5,564 bases of DNA. It comes from JBEKYH01 sp049511115 (lineage in GTDB: Bacteria; Planctomycetota; Phycisphaerae; Tepidisphaerales; Tepidisphaeraceae). A program made the translations under genes and the position numbers. This document shows, in pieces, positions 1-5,564 of the stretch. The stretch lies in contig JBEKYH010000358.1 in NCBI GenBank assembly GCA_049511115.1, forward strand, positions 1 to 5,564, given 5' to 3'. Position 1 is the stretch's first letter. Every line of letters begins with the position of its first letter. The notes beneath the pieces are model-generated. The model did not search any database. It was not told the DNA's origin and saw only the letters and a program-made list of their open reading frames with translations.

Positions 1-903
1 CGATTGGGCCGTGAAACCATCGGCCTGCGCGCGATGAGCAACGGCGTCCGCGAATTGATGATCCTGATCCCCAACTCCGACGTCGCCCAGAACTGGCAGC
101 GCCAGGCGGTGCAGCAGCGCCCCGAGCAGTTTCAGGTAATGGAGAATATTCTGGTCTATGCCACCGACAAACTCAGCGGCTTGCGCAAAAAGGGACAAGA
201 GCGGTTCCCCCTGGCCGATCCGAAAATCGTCGCCAAAAACCGCGTGAACATCGCGCGATTGTTCTTTAACGGCAACTGGAATCCAGAGCCGGCGGGCTGG
301 TGGCGTCTCGCCGCCGATCTCCACAATCAGCGCGGGGTTGATTTGAACGTGCAAGGCGTGAATCTGGAAACGGGCCAGATCGATCCACAATTCTCCGTGG
401 CCAGCCTCACCGGAACCGGGAGTTTCACGCTCAGCCCCGACGCGGCAAAAGCGATCACCGACTACGTCGCCGCCGGCGGCACGCTGGTGATTGACGCCGC
501 TGGTGGAGACGGGGCTTTCGCAGCATCGGCGGAAAAAGCCCTGTCTCAGTTATTCGCGGGGTCTACTTTGGCGACGCCACCCTGGCTGCAAAGCCTCGGT
601 CCCATCGGCTATCGAACCTTCGCGCGAACGGTGGTGGGAAACAGCGACGCTGCACGCCTGGGGGCGATGACGATCAACGGCCGCCTCGCTGTTTATTACA
701 GCCCGGCTGATATGAGCGCCGGTCTCACCGGCCAGGAAATCGACGGCATCCGAGGCTATGACCCCAAAACGGCCGCGGCGCTCTTTGCAAAAATCATTTC
801 GACCGCTGCTCCCAAAGCGTTTGCGCAATCACCAAATCCAGCGGCGTCGTTACCTTCAAGTTCGCCTCCTCGCCCGGCACCAACCACACTTCCCTTCCAA
901 TAA
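1..903 (+). CDS. DUF4159 domain protein, C-terminal part (5' end outside the window)
   Basis: The reading frame is open to the window edge. The first possible start is a TTG at 4 that lies inside a conserved-looking stretch, so the true N-terminus is upstream. Counting from that TTG, I recognise DUF4159-like blocks: YATDKL (52-57), NWNPEPAGW (91-99), LTGTGSFTLS (135-144), an AAGGTLVIDAAGG strand-loop (156-168), NGRLAVYYSPADMSAG (225-240) and GYDP (251-254). In planctomycetes this domain often ends a longer protein with an N-terminal repeat region; that part cannot be seen here. The biochemical function of DUF4159 is not known to me. The family-like region ends near residue 268. The remaining roughly 30 residues are rich in Pro, Ser and Ala, and residues 264-299 are read antisense to the 3' end of ispD, so this tail probably arose by loss of an earlier stop. 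The domain call is from memory of the family, with no search run. Confidence 0.8.
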   Translation, partial: RLGRETIGLRAMSNGVRELMILIPNSDVAQNWQRQAVQQRPEQFQVMENILVYATDKLSGLRKKGQERFPLADPKIVAKNRVNIARLFFNGNWNPEPAGWWRLAADLHNQRGVDLNVQGVNLETGQIDPQFSVASLTGTGSFTLSPDAAKAITDYVAAGGTLVIDAAGGDGAFAASAEKALSQLFAGSTLATPPWLQSLGPIGYRTFARTVVGNSDAARLGAMTINGRLAVYYSPADMSAGLTGQEIDGIRGYDPKTAAALFAKIISTAAPKAFAQSPNPAASLPSSSPPRPAPTTLPFQ

Positions 904-1480
904 GCTCCAGAAGCTGAACATCGTCGGTGACCTGCTCGAGCGGCAGCGGGCATTCTTCAAACGCGCGCGCCAAATCGGCGCGCCGCATGATTTGCGGCGT
1001 CTGCATGGCCCACAGTCTGTCGCGCGGAATGACGCCTTGCGAGCGCGCGGGCAACGGCCCATCAGCCTGCCGCACCGTCAGCGCCACGGGCATCGCCGCC
1101 ACCGCCGCCCCATGCGCTACGGCCGCCGCGAGTGTGCGGTCAATCAACTCCTGCGAGACGAGTGGCCGGGCCGCGTCATGCACGGCAACCCATTCGATGT
1201 CTGAGGGCACGCATGCCAGCGCGTTGCGAACGCTTCCCGCCCGGCAGGTTCCTCCGTCGCAGGCGATGACAAATGACGACTGCGGCACATGCCGTCGCAC
1301 CGAGCGCGGACCAGCCGTGGCCGCGACGACAATCATTTTCACATCGCTGCGCCGGGCAAACGCCGCGATGCTGTGCCGCAGCACCGGCTTGCCCGCCACG
1401 CGCTCCAGCAGCTTGCTGCGCGGCCCGCCGAATCGGGTGGAACCTCCGGCGGCGGGAATAATGACGGCAAAATCAGGCAT
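794..1480 (-). CDS. ispD: 2-C-methyl-D-erythritol 4-phosphate cytidylyltransferase (IspD)
   Basis: IspD transfers CMP from CTP to 2-C-methyl-D-erythritol 4-phosphate, the third step of the cytosolic MEP pathway to isoprenoid precursors. The 228-residue length is normal. The N-terminal nucleotide-binding loop IIPAAGGSTRFGG (7-19) is followed by a Lys at 23 in the place of the family's catalytic lysine. Further family motifs are GGTCRAGSVRNAL (76-88), VHDAARP (100-106), ALTVRQ (133-138), LWAMQTPQ (156-163), TDDVQLLE (185-192) and NLKVTTPLDL (207-216), with Lys 209 matching the second key lysine near the C-terminus. The start is well placed, since the family begins a few residues before the glycine-rich loop. 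It follows the PIN/TRAM gene by 11 bp with no clear Shine-Dalgarno sequence, which suggests translational coupling. Its last 110 bp overlap the convergent DUF4159 gene. The frequent partner ispF is not beside it. Confidence 0.95.
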   Translation of the reverse strand: MPDFAVIIPAAGGSTRFGGPRSKLLERVAGKPVLRHSIAAFARRSDVKMIVVAATAGPRSVRRHVPQSSFVIACDGGTCRAGSVRNALACVPSDIEWVAVHDAARPLVSQELIDRTLAAAVAHGAAVAAMPVALTVRQADGPLPARSQGVIPRDRLWAMQTPQIMRRADLARAFEECPLPLEQVTDDVQLLELIGREVWLVPGEEANLKVTTPLDLVIAQTLWEQRSK

Positions 1481-1491
1481 CGCGATTTATT

Positions 1492-2619
1492 CTAACTGTT
1501 CGCGGGGGCTGTGGGAGTTTCCGGTTTGGGCCGGCTCACTTTGCGTGGACTCGCTCCATCGCCAATCAGGCGGCCAAAAACCATTTTCCCGGCGCTGGTC
1601 TGGAGAGAGTTAATGACGGTAAATTCCACCTCTTCGTTGAGGAGCGGCCGCCCTTGCTCGACGACGACCATCGTCCCGTCGTCGAGATACCCCACGGCCT
1701 GGCCCGGCTCCTCGCCGGTCTTCATCAGCCGAACACTCAGCCGCTCGCCCGCCAACACCGCCGGTTTGAGCGCCGTCGCCAGGGCATTCACGTTGATGAC
1801 TTCGATGCCGCGAAGCTGGGCGACTTTGTTGAGATTAAAATCCGTGGTGAGCACGCGCGCGTTGAGTTCGCCGGCCAGCGCCATCAGGCGCTGATCCACC
1901 TCGCCGTCCCCGGAGGTATCGCGCGACGAGTGATCGTAGAGAATCACTTCGATGTTCTTGGTGCGCTGCAGGCGGCTGAGAATATCCAATCCGCGCCGGC
2001 CGCGCGTGCGCTTGAATTTGTCCGCGCTGTCGGCCACCCCCTGCAATTCCAGCAGCACAAAACGAGGAACGATGAGCTGCTGATCGAGGATTCCCGTATC
2101 GGCGATCTCGGCGATGCGCCCGTCGATCAAGGCGCTGGTGTCCAGCAGGATCGGCCGAGCGCCTTTGATCTGCTTGGAGAATTCCACGTAAGGAACGATG
2201 AACCGAAAATCGTCCTTGGTTTGCAGCACAAAGCTGACCGCCAGGTAACACGTCGTGACGCCCACGAGCATGTTGACGTAGGACTCCAGGGCATCGCGTT
2301 GTTTAAAGAATGCCTCGGTCTCTGTGGCGTTCAGCGTCAATCCCGGCTGCCACTGTTGCATGATAAGGTGAATGGCAAAGCTCAGGCCATAGGCGATCAG
2401 GACGCCGACGACGAGTCCGAAAAACGTGCCGGAGAATATTGCCAGCTTGCGGCGCGGAGCGAGAATGTCGACGCAGACAAACAACACCCCGAATACCAGG
2501 GCGACGGCCATGACCAGCCACTGATCCGGCCCGCCGAACTGGTTGGGGTCCTGTACATACGCCCATCCGATGCCGGCCATCAGCAGGATGAACAGGGCTC
2601 TTATGATCTGAAGAAACAT
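1492..2619 (-). CDS. Membrane-anchored PIN/TRAM domain protein, YacL type
   Basis: This 375-residue protein has the YacL architecture. Four hydrophobic segments (about 5-22, 33-50, 60-87 and 112-132) form a membrane anchor. A PIN domain follows (about 155-280), then a TRAM domain (about 287-352) containing EPGQAVGYLDDGTMVVVE, and a charged, Pro-rich tail. The PIN acidic residues expected to bind metal are present: Asp160 in LLDTSALIDGRI, Glu191 in VLLELQGVAD, Asp242 in VDQRLMAL and Asp260 in LTTDFNL. The protein therefore looks competent as a nuclease, probably acting on RNA at the inner membrane face; its substrate is unknown. It lacks the small-antitoxin neighbour of VapBC toxins, so a toxin role is unlikely. 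yacL and ispD are also neighbours in Bacillus, which supports the pairing seen here. The ATG is supported by a Shine-Dalgarno AGGGAG 8 nt upstream and by the hydrophobic segment starting right after it. Confidence 0.93.
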   Translation of the reverse strand: MFLQIIRALFILLMAGIGWAYVQDPNQFGGPDQWLVMAVALVFGVLFVCVDILAPRRKLAIFSGTFFGLVVGVLIAYGLSFAIHLIMQQWQPGLTLNATETEAFFKQRDALESYVNMLVGVTTCYLAVSFVLQTKDDFRFIVPYVEFSKQIKGARPILLDTSALIDGRIAEIADTGILDQQLIVPRFVLLELQGVADSADKFKRTRGRRGLDILSRLQRTKNIEVILYDHSSRDTSGDGEVDQRLMALAGELNARVLTTDFNLNKVAQLRGIEVINVNALATALKPAVLAGERLSVRLMKTGEEPGQAVGYLDDGTMVVVEQGRPLLNEEVEFTVINSLQTSAGKMVFGRLIGDGASPRKVSRPKPETPTAPANS

Positions 2620-2627
2620 GACCTAAA

Positions 2628-2633
2628 CTCCCT
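2628..2633 (-). promoter_or_regulatory. Ribosome binding site of the PIN/TRAM gene
   Basis: On the minus strand this reads AGGGAG, 8 nt before the ATG at 2619. It is the clearest Shine-Dalgarno sequence in the window and fixes the start of the PIN/TRAM gene. Confidence 0.7.
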
Positions 2634-2655
2634 GACAACGGGAACTTGCCAAAGG

Positions 2656-2685
2656 ATCATATCGGTTATGCACCCCACCGGTCCA
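2656..2685 (-). promoter_or_regulatory. Possible sigma70-like promoter for the PIN/TRAM-ispD operon
   Basis: On the minus strand TGGACC (2685-2680, 4 of 6 to TTGACA) is followed after 18 bp by TATGAT (2661-2656, 5 of 6 to TATAAT). It would give a leader of about 30 nt before the ATG at 2619. Position and orientation fit, but the match is moderate and promoter consensus in this lineage is not well known to me. Confidence 0.35.
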
Positions 2686-2698
2686 CAGACCGGACCGG
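2678..2698. repeat. Perfect 7-bp inverted repeat, possible operator
   Basis: The arms CCGGTCC (2678-2684) and GGACCGG (2692-2698) are separated by the 7-nt spacer ACAGACC. The centre-to-centre distance of 14 bp is somewhat more than one helical turn, and the left arm overlaps the candidate -35 hexamer of the minus-strand operon. This suits a repressor site or an RNA hairpin, but GC-rich DNA also makes such repeats by chance. Confidence 0.35.
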
Positions 2699-2745
2699 CT
2701 GAAAACGACACCAATAGACTTAAGTCGCCTGGGCGCGTAATGTTG

Positions 2746-2773
2746 CACCCCCTGCTTGGTCGATTGGGGGGTG
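2746..2773. repeat. Inverted repeat with hairpin potential in the divergent intergenic region
   Basis: CACCCCC (2746-2752) pairs with GGGGGTG (2767-2773) around a 14-nt loop, and G-U pairs could lengthen the stem on both sides in RNA. No T-run follows directly on either strand, so it is not a typical intrinsic terminator. The sequence TGCACCCC at 2744-2751 also occurs as a direct repeat at 2669-2676. Confidence 0.3.
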
Positions 2774-2825
2774 TGGCTCCATTTTGCGGCTATCGCTCCT
2801 GCCATGCTCCTGCTCCGCTATAGGC

Positions 2826-2846
2826 GGGGAAGGGATGGGTTGGGGG
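2826..2846 (+). promoter_or_regulatory. G-quadruplex motif in the uppP leader
   Basis: Four G-runs of 4, 3, 3 and 5 bases are separated by three 2-nt loops (AA, AT, TT). This meets the standard quadruplex pattern with unusually short loops, which usually favour stable folding. It lies on the coding strand, ending 28 nt before the uppP ATG, so it could form in the DNA near the promoter or in the mRNA leader and affect uppP expression. Folding and function are inferred. Confidence 0.5.
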
Positions 2847-2874
2847 TTCTGCCGGTTGTTCTCTTCGGGGAATT

Positions 2875-3717
2875 ATGCTCCTTTGGCAAGCTCTTATTCT
2901 CGGACTCATCCAGGGCGTCGGCGAATTGTTTCCCGTCAGCAGCCTCGCCCAGACGATCCTCATCCCCGCCCTTCTGGGGTGGAAGGTTGATCTCGGCGGG
3001 CCGGATTACCTTGCCTTCGTTGTCGCCCTTCATCTGGCCACGGCGATTGCGCTGGTGATCTATTTCTGGAAAGACTGGGAAATCGTCGTGCGCGCCTTTT
3101 TAGGCAGTCTGCGACAAAAGAAACTCGTCTACGACGCCCCCAGCAAATTCGCCTGGCTGTTGGTGGCCGGAACATTAGTGGTCGGCGCTGTCGGCGGCGT
3201 CTTTGAGAAAAGTTTCCGCCGTTTCTTTGACGACCCCAAATACTACTGGATCGTCGCGGCAATCCTCGTCGTCAATGGCGTGCTGATGCTGGTGGGCGAT
3301 CTCGCCAAGCGCAAAGCCGCGCAGCAAACCGAGCGGAAAAAGGCTGAAGAGATGAGCTTTCCCGAGGGAACCCTCGTCGGCGCGGCACAAACATTGGCGC
3401 TGGTGCCCGGTATTTCCCGGAGCGGCGTCACCATCGTCGGCGGCATATTGGCGGGTCTTAGCTACGAAGAGGCGTCGCGATTTTCCTTCATGCTGGCCAC
3501 GCCGGTTATCGGCTTGGCCGCTATGCTGAAATTGCCCTCGCTCCTGAAATCCCATGAGGCGATGAAACTCGCGGTTCCCGCGGCCCTCGTCGCCGGCATT
3601 GCCGCCTATCTCTCCGTCGCCTTCCTCATGCGCTACTTCAAGCACAACCGTCTCAGCCCCTTCGGCTACTACTGCATCGCGTTTGGGGGATTCGCGATGA
3701 TGGCGCTACTGAGGTAG
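2875..3717 (+). CDS. uppP: Undecaprenyl-diphosphate phosphatase (UppP/BacA family), variant active site
   Basis: UppP is an integral membrane enzyme that removes a phosphate from undecaprenyl diphosphate, giving the lipid carrier for peptidoglycan and other envelope polymers; overproduction gives bacitracin resistance. The 280-residue protein is highly hydrophobic with several membrane segments. The (E/Q)xxxE motif is present as Q13-G-V-G-E17, followed by LFPVSS (18-23). The second motif is complete as PGISRSGVT (178-186), with Arg182 in the catalytic place, followed by FSFMLATPVIG (203-213). A charged loop near 144-162 separates the two halves. The residue matching the conserved histidine (His30 in E. 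coli, usually S-x-G-H) is Gln26, in SSLAQT. The ATG at 2875 gives the usual short N-terminus. A purine run GGGGA sits only 3 nt before the ATG, so the ribosome site is weak. uppP is divergent from the ispD operon and convergent with the coiled-coil gene. Family membership is secure; activity is less so. Confidence 0.9.
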   Translation: MLLWQALILGLIQGVGELFPVSSLAQTILIPALLGWKVDLGGPDYLAFVVALHLATAIALVIYFWKDWEIVVRAFLGSLRQKKLVYDAPSKFAWLLVAGTLVVGAVGGVFEKSFRRFFDDPKYYWIVAAILVVNGVLMLVGDLAKRKAAQQTERKKAEEMSFPEGTLVGAAQTLALVPGISRSGVTIVGGILAGLSYEEASRFSFMLATPVIGLAAMLKLPSLLKSHEAMKLAVPAALVAGIAAYLSVAFLMRYFKHNRLSPFGYYCIAFGGFAMMALLR

Positions 3718-3815
3718 GCGCAGGCATCAATAAGGCCATCGCTGAGCGTCGATTGAATGGGAATTGCATTTCTCGGCGTCTCTGCGTCTCGGCGTTCATT
3801 TCTGATTTCGACGAC
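3718..3815. other. Convergent intergenic region between uppP and the coiled-coil gene
   Basis: This 98-bp region receives transcription from both sides. Apart from the tandem 8-bp units, I see no strong GC stem followed by a T-run on either strand, so no intrinsic terminator can be called. Termination may be Rho-dependent or lie inside a coding end. Confidence 0.5.
3771..3794. repeat. Three tandem 8-bp units, likely part of a dispersed intergenic repeat
   Basis: On the plus strand the units are TCTCGGCG, TCTCTGCG and TCTCGGCG, directly adjacent and differing at one base. On the minus strand they read as CGCCGAGA/CGCAGAGA units preceded by TGAACG. This resembles the common intergenic element whose spurious translation gives peptides like AETQRRRE; that frame here indeed reads NAETQRRRE. 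The element is known from many genomes, planctomycetes and cyanobacteria among them, with no settled function. It lies between two convergent gene ends. Confidence 0.6.
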
Positions 3816-5564
3816 TTATTGCGCCGGCGGCGCTGCCGGCGCGGCCTCGGGTGCCGGAACTGCGATCGTATATGGAATCGCCGGCAACATCGACGCATCC
3901 TGATCGGAAACGTCCTTGGCCGCGTTGTCGATCGTGGTTTGCAAGTCCTGCGGCGTCTTTCCGCCTGCCACCGGCTTACCGCCCAGCGCCAAGGAGAGTT
4001 GCTTGGCGCCAAACGCCGTCAGCATTTCACCCGATAGCGCCGCGGTCTTTCGCATCTTGGCCCCCGGACCCGTGGAGGTCTGGTTGGTCAGCGCCGTAAA
4101 GTGGTCGAGCGCGTCCTGGAATCGCTCCTCGGCAAGTTGGGCCAGATCGCTGGCACTGGGCGAAGCGATGCTCTGCAGGCAATCTGCGATGGTCTTGGGA
4201 GCGGAGTCGCCCAGCGCCGCCTGCGCCGCGTCCAGCGCCTGCTTTGCCTGAATGCTGATCAGCGTCTCGCTGGAATAATTCAGTGCCAGCGCACGCTCGG
4301 CTTGCGCCGCTGCCAATCGGGAGGTGCTTCCGCTGGTGGCTTCAATGAGTTGCTGCAGCGAATCGGATTCCGTCGGAGCAGTGCGGTCGGACGAAAGTCG
4401 ATCCGCCAGACTGCGCCGGATATCATCGCCGGCCTTCGCGGCCGAATTGAACGCCGTGATCGCTCGCTTCAACTGATCCGCCGCTTTATCGCGAAGATCG
4501 CGCGACTGGCCAATCAGCGTGTTCAGTTCAGCGCACTGATCCGCGATGGTCGTCGGCTGAGGGAGCGGAGCGGGCACGTTCGTCTGATCGCCTGCCGCCG
4601 GCGTCGAGGACGGCGCTGGTGTCGAAGCACCCGCCGATCCCGCCAGCATTGTGATCGCCGCCTTCTGCGACTCAATATCCTGTTTCACGCTCTGCCAGGC
4701 CAGGTCCAGATCGGCAATCTCGTGGTTATACGTATCGATGGCCTGCTGCACGCCGGCCCGCTGGCCCTGGCTGGTCCGCAGGTCGGACTGCAATTGCGCC
4801 GCTGTCGCGTCGAGTTTATCAACCTGGACTGCCAATTCCGCGGCTTGCCGGCGCAGGCCCGCCGCCTGTTTCACGTCATCGACCGATGTCTGTCCCTGGT
4901 CGGAAAGCGATTTTTGCTGAAGCTGATCCGACTGCTCGAGAACGCTGGTGCGCTGGGCGGTAAGCGCCGCCGCCTGCGTGCGATTATCCTGCAGTTTGGC
5001 TTGCACCGCGCTGATCTGTGCATCCAATCCCGACAGGGTATGCAGAGTCAGCAAATCTTCCGGCCGGATGGGACGAGGTTGAACGACTGGCGCCGTTACC
5101 GTCGGAGCGGAAGCCGTCGTGTCCGCAGGCGCGGTCGTCTGCGGCGCTGCCGTTGTATTCTGCTTAGCGCCACCGCTAAACAGTGACGCGAAGAACCCGC
5201 CACCCCCCGTCTCGGCCGGCTTAGTCGGAGCCGAAGCCTGCGGTGCAGGCGCTGGCGCCGCTGGAGCCGGTGGGGGCTCCGAAGCGGCCGGAGCAGCCGG
5301 CGGCGCGACTGAAGAAAGATCAACCGCTTCAGCCGGTGGCGGCGGGAGATTGGGTCCCGGCCATACGTCGATCCCCGCGCCGCCCTGGGCTGCCGCGATC
5401 TTGGCCCGCAATTGATCTTGAGCAGTCGAGGGATCGTACGCCTGATCGGACGCGATCTGTGCCTGAGCCGACCGCGCCTGGGCCGTGGCCACCCGCAGTT
5501 CGCCGAGAATGCGCGTGATATTAAGGTCTACGTCCTGGGCCTTCGACAACAGGTCGTCAGCCGC
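3816..5564 (-). CDS. Large Ala/Gln-rich coiled-coil protein of unknown function (N-terminus outside the window)
   Basis: The frame is open to the window end; the TTG at 5549 is inside a helical stretch (AADDLLSKAQDV) and is probably not the start. Residues are counted from that TTG, giving 577 visible plus 5 more before it. A helical N-terminal part (1-55) is followed by a Pro/Ala-rich linker (65-160) broken by a Gly/Phe patch GGGGFFASLFSGG (115-127). A long Gln/Ala-rich coiled coil follows (about 168-302), then a second Pro/Ala linker (308-333), a mostly helical domain (about 335-550) and a Pro/Ala tail. There are only two Cys (339, 457) and no membrane segment in the visible part. The composition suits an envelope or periplasmic spacer or scaffold protein, but a signal peptide would be outside the window. 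Coiled-coil similarity to SMC, TolC-like or membrane-fusion proteins would be unspecific. I do not recognise a family. The stop is TAA at 3818-3816. Confidence 0.8.
   Translation of the reverse strand, partial: AADDLLSKAQDVDLNITRILGELRVATAQARSAQAQIASDQAYDPSTAQDQLRAKIAAAQGGAGIDVWPGPNLPPPPAEAVDLSSVAPPAAPAASEPPPAPAAPAPAPQASAPTKPAETGGGGFFASLFSGGAKQNTTAAPQTTAPADTTASAPTVTAPVVQPRPIRPEDLLTLHTLSGLDAQISAVQAKLQDNRTQAAALTAQRTSVLEQSDQLQQKSLSDQGQTSVDDVKQAAGLRRQAAELAVQVDKLDATAAQLQSDLRTSQGQRAGVQQAIDTYNHEIADLDLAWQSVKQDIESQKAAITMLAGSAGASTPAPSSTPAAGDQTNVPAPLPQPTTIADQCAELNTLIGQSRDLRDKAADQLKRAITAFNSAAKAGDDIRRSLADRLSSDRTAPTESDSLQQLIEATSGSTSRLAAAQAERALALNYSSETLISIQAKQALDAAQAALGDSAPKTIADCLQSIASPSASDLAQLAEERFQDALDHFTALTNQTSTGPGAKMRKTAALSGEMLTAFGAKQLSLALGGKPVAGGKTPQDLQTTIDNAAKDVSDQDASMLPAIPYTIAVPAPEAAPAAPPAQ

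Larger units (their letters stand above)
2620..2874. other. Divergent intergenic region between the PIN/TRAM-ispD operon and uppP
   Basis: This 255-bp stretch must hold promoters for both directions. Going rightward it contains the minus-strand ribosome site and candidate promoter, the 7-bp inverted repeat, a 10-bp palindrome GACTTAAGTC (2717-2726), the C/G-run inverted repeat, a direct repeat of GCTCCTGC (2795-2802 and 2806-2813), and the G-quadruplex motif. I found no convincing -35/-10 pair for uppP; TATAGG at 2819-2824 is a poor -10 with no -35 at the right distance. No small gene or known riboswitch was recognised. Confidence 0.6.

Noticed and set aside
927..1613. A 228-codon open frame on the plus strand opposite ispD
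   Set aside because: It is a shadow of ispD, whose motifs are all in place on the minus strand.
1492..2619. PIN domain protein as a VapC-type toxin of a toxin-antitoxin pair
   Set aside because: The membrane anchor, TRAM domain and operon with ispD define the YacL type, and no small antitoxin gene is adjacent.
2717..2726. Palindrome GACTTAAGTC as a stand-alone operator
   Set aside because: A single 10-bp palindrome with no second copy or promoter context is expected by chance often enough; noted only within the intergenic region.
2746..2773. C/G-run inverted repeat as an intrinsic terminator
   Set aside because: No T-run follows the stem on either strand and no gene ends nearby.
1654..2823. 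A 389-codon open frame on the plus strand covering the PIN/TRAM gene and part of the intergenic region
   Set aside because: It is antisense to a gene with clear PIN and TRAM motifs; its translation is rich in His, Gln and Arg with no family resemblance, as expected of a shadow frame in GC-rich DNA. Its run across about 200 bp of non-coding sequence is notable but not enough.
3653..4012. Minus-strand frame containing the NAETQRRRE peptide
   Set aside because: The peptide is the known spurious translation of a dispersed repeat, and the rest overlaps uppP and the coiled-coil gene in the wrong frames.
4101..5186. A 361-codon open frame on the plus strand opposite the coiled-coil gene
   Set aside because: Arg-rich translation without motifs; the opposite strand has a low-complexity but coherent Ala/Gln/Pro pattern typical of a real coiled-coil protein.

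Overview
The window is a GC-rich bacterial chromosomal segment holding five protein-coding genes, two of them cut by the window edges. No RNA gene, insertion sequence, CRISPR array or phage gene was seen. The gene content points to Planctomycetota, perhaps a Phycisphaerae-like lineage: a DUF4159 protein of the type I know from planctomycetes, a YacL-type membrane PIN/TRAM protein next to ispD, and a long Ala/Pro-rich coiled-coil protein. This placement is inferred from protein character and was not tested.

Layout. Positions 1-903 (+) hold the C-terminal part of a DUF4159 protein. Its last 36-37 codons run antisense into the 3' end of ispD (794-1480, -), so the two genes converge with a 110-bp overlap. 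Upstream of ispD, on the same strand and 11 bp away, is a PIN/TRAM membrane protein gene (1492-2619, -); together they look like a two-gene operon. A 255-bp divergent intergenic region (2620-2874) separates this operon from uppP (2875-3717, +). It contains a plausible promoter for the minus-strand operon, a perfect inverted repeat over its -35 region, and a strong G-quadruplex motif in the uppP leader. A 98-bp convergent intergenic region (3718-3815) carries three tandem copies of an 8-bp unit that resembles a widely dispersed bacterial repeat. From 3816 to the window end (-) lies the C-terminal 582 codons of a coiled-coil protein of unknown function.

How the genes fit together. IspD makes an intermediate of the MEP isoprenoid pathway, whose products feed undecaprenyl diphosphate synthesis. 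UppP dephosphorylates undecaprenyl diphosphate to the carrier lipid used in cell-envelope synthesis. The ispD operon and uppP therefore flank one shared regulatory region and act at opposite ends of one lipid-carrier supply line. The PIN/TRAM protein is a known genomic neighbour of ispD in other bacteria, but its role here is unknown. The DUF4159 and coiled-coil proteins show no clear link to this theme.

I did not find convincing evidence for a new multi-gene system. The points most worth a second look are the missing active-site histidine in UppP, the G-quadruplex motif in its leader, and the antisense-encoded tail of the DUF4159 protein.
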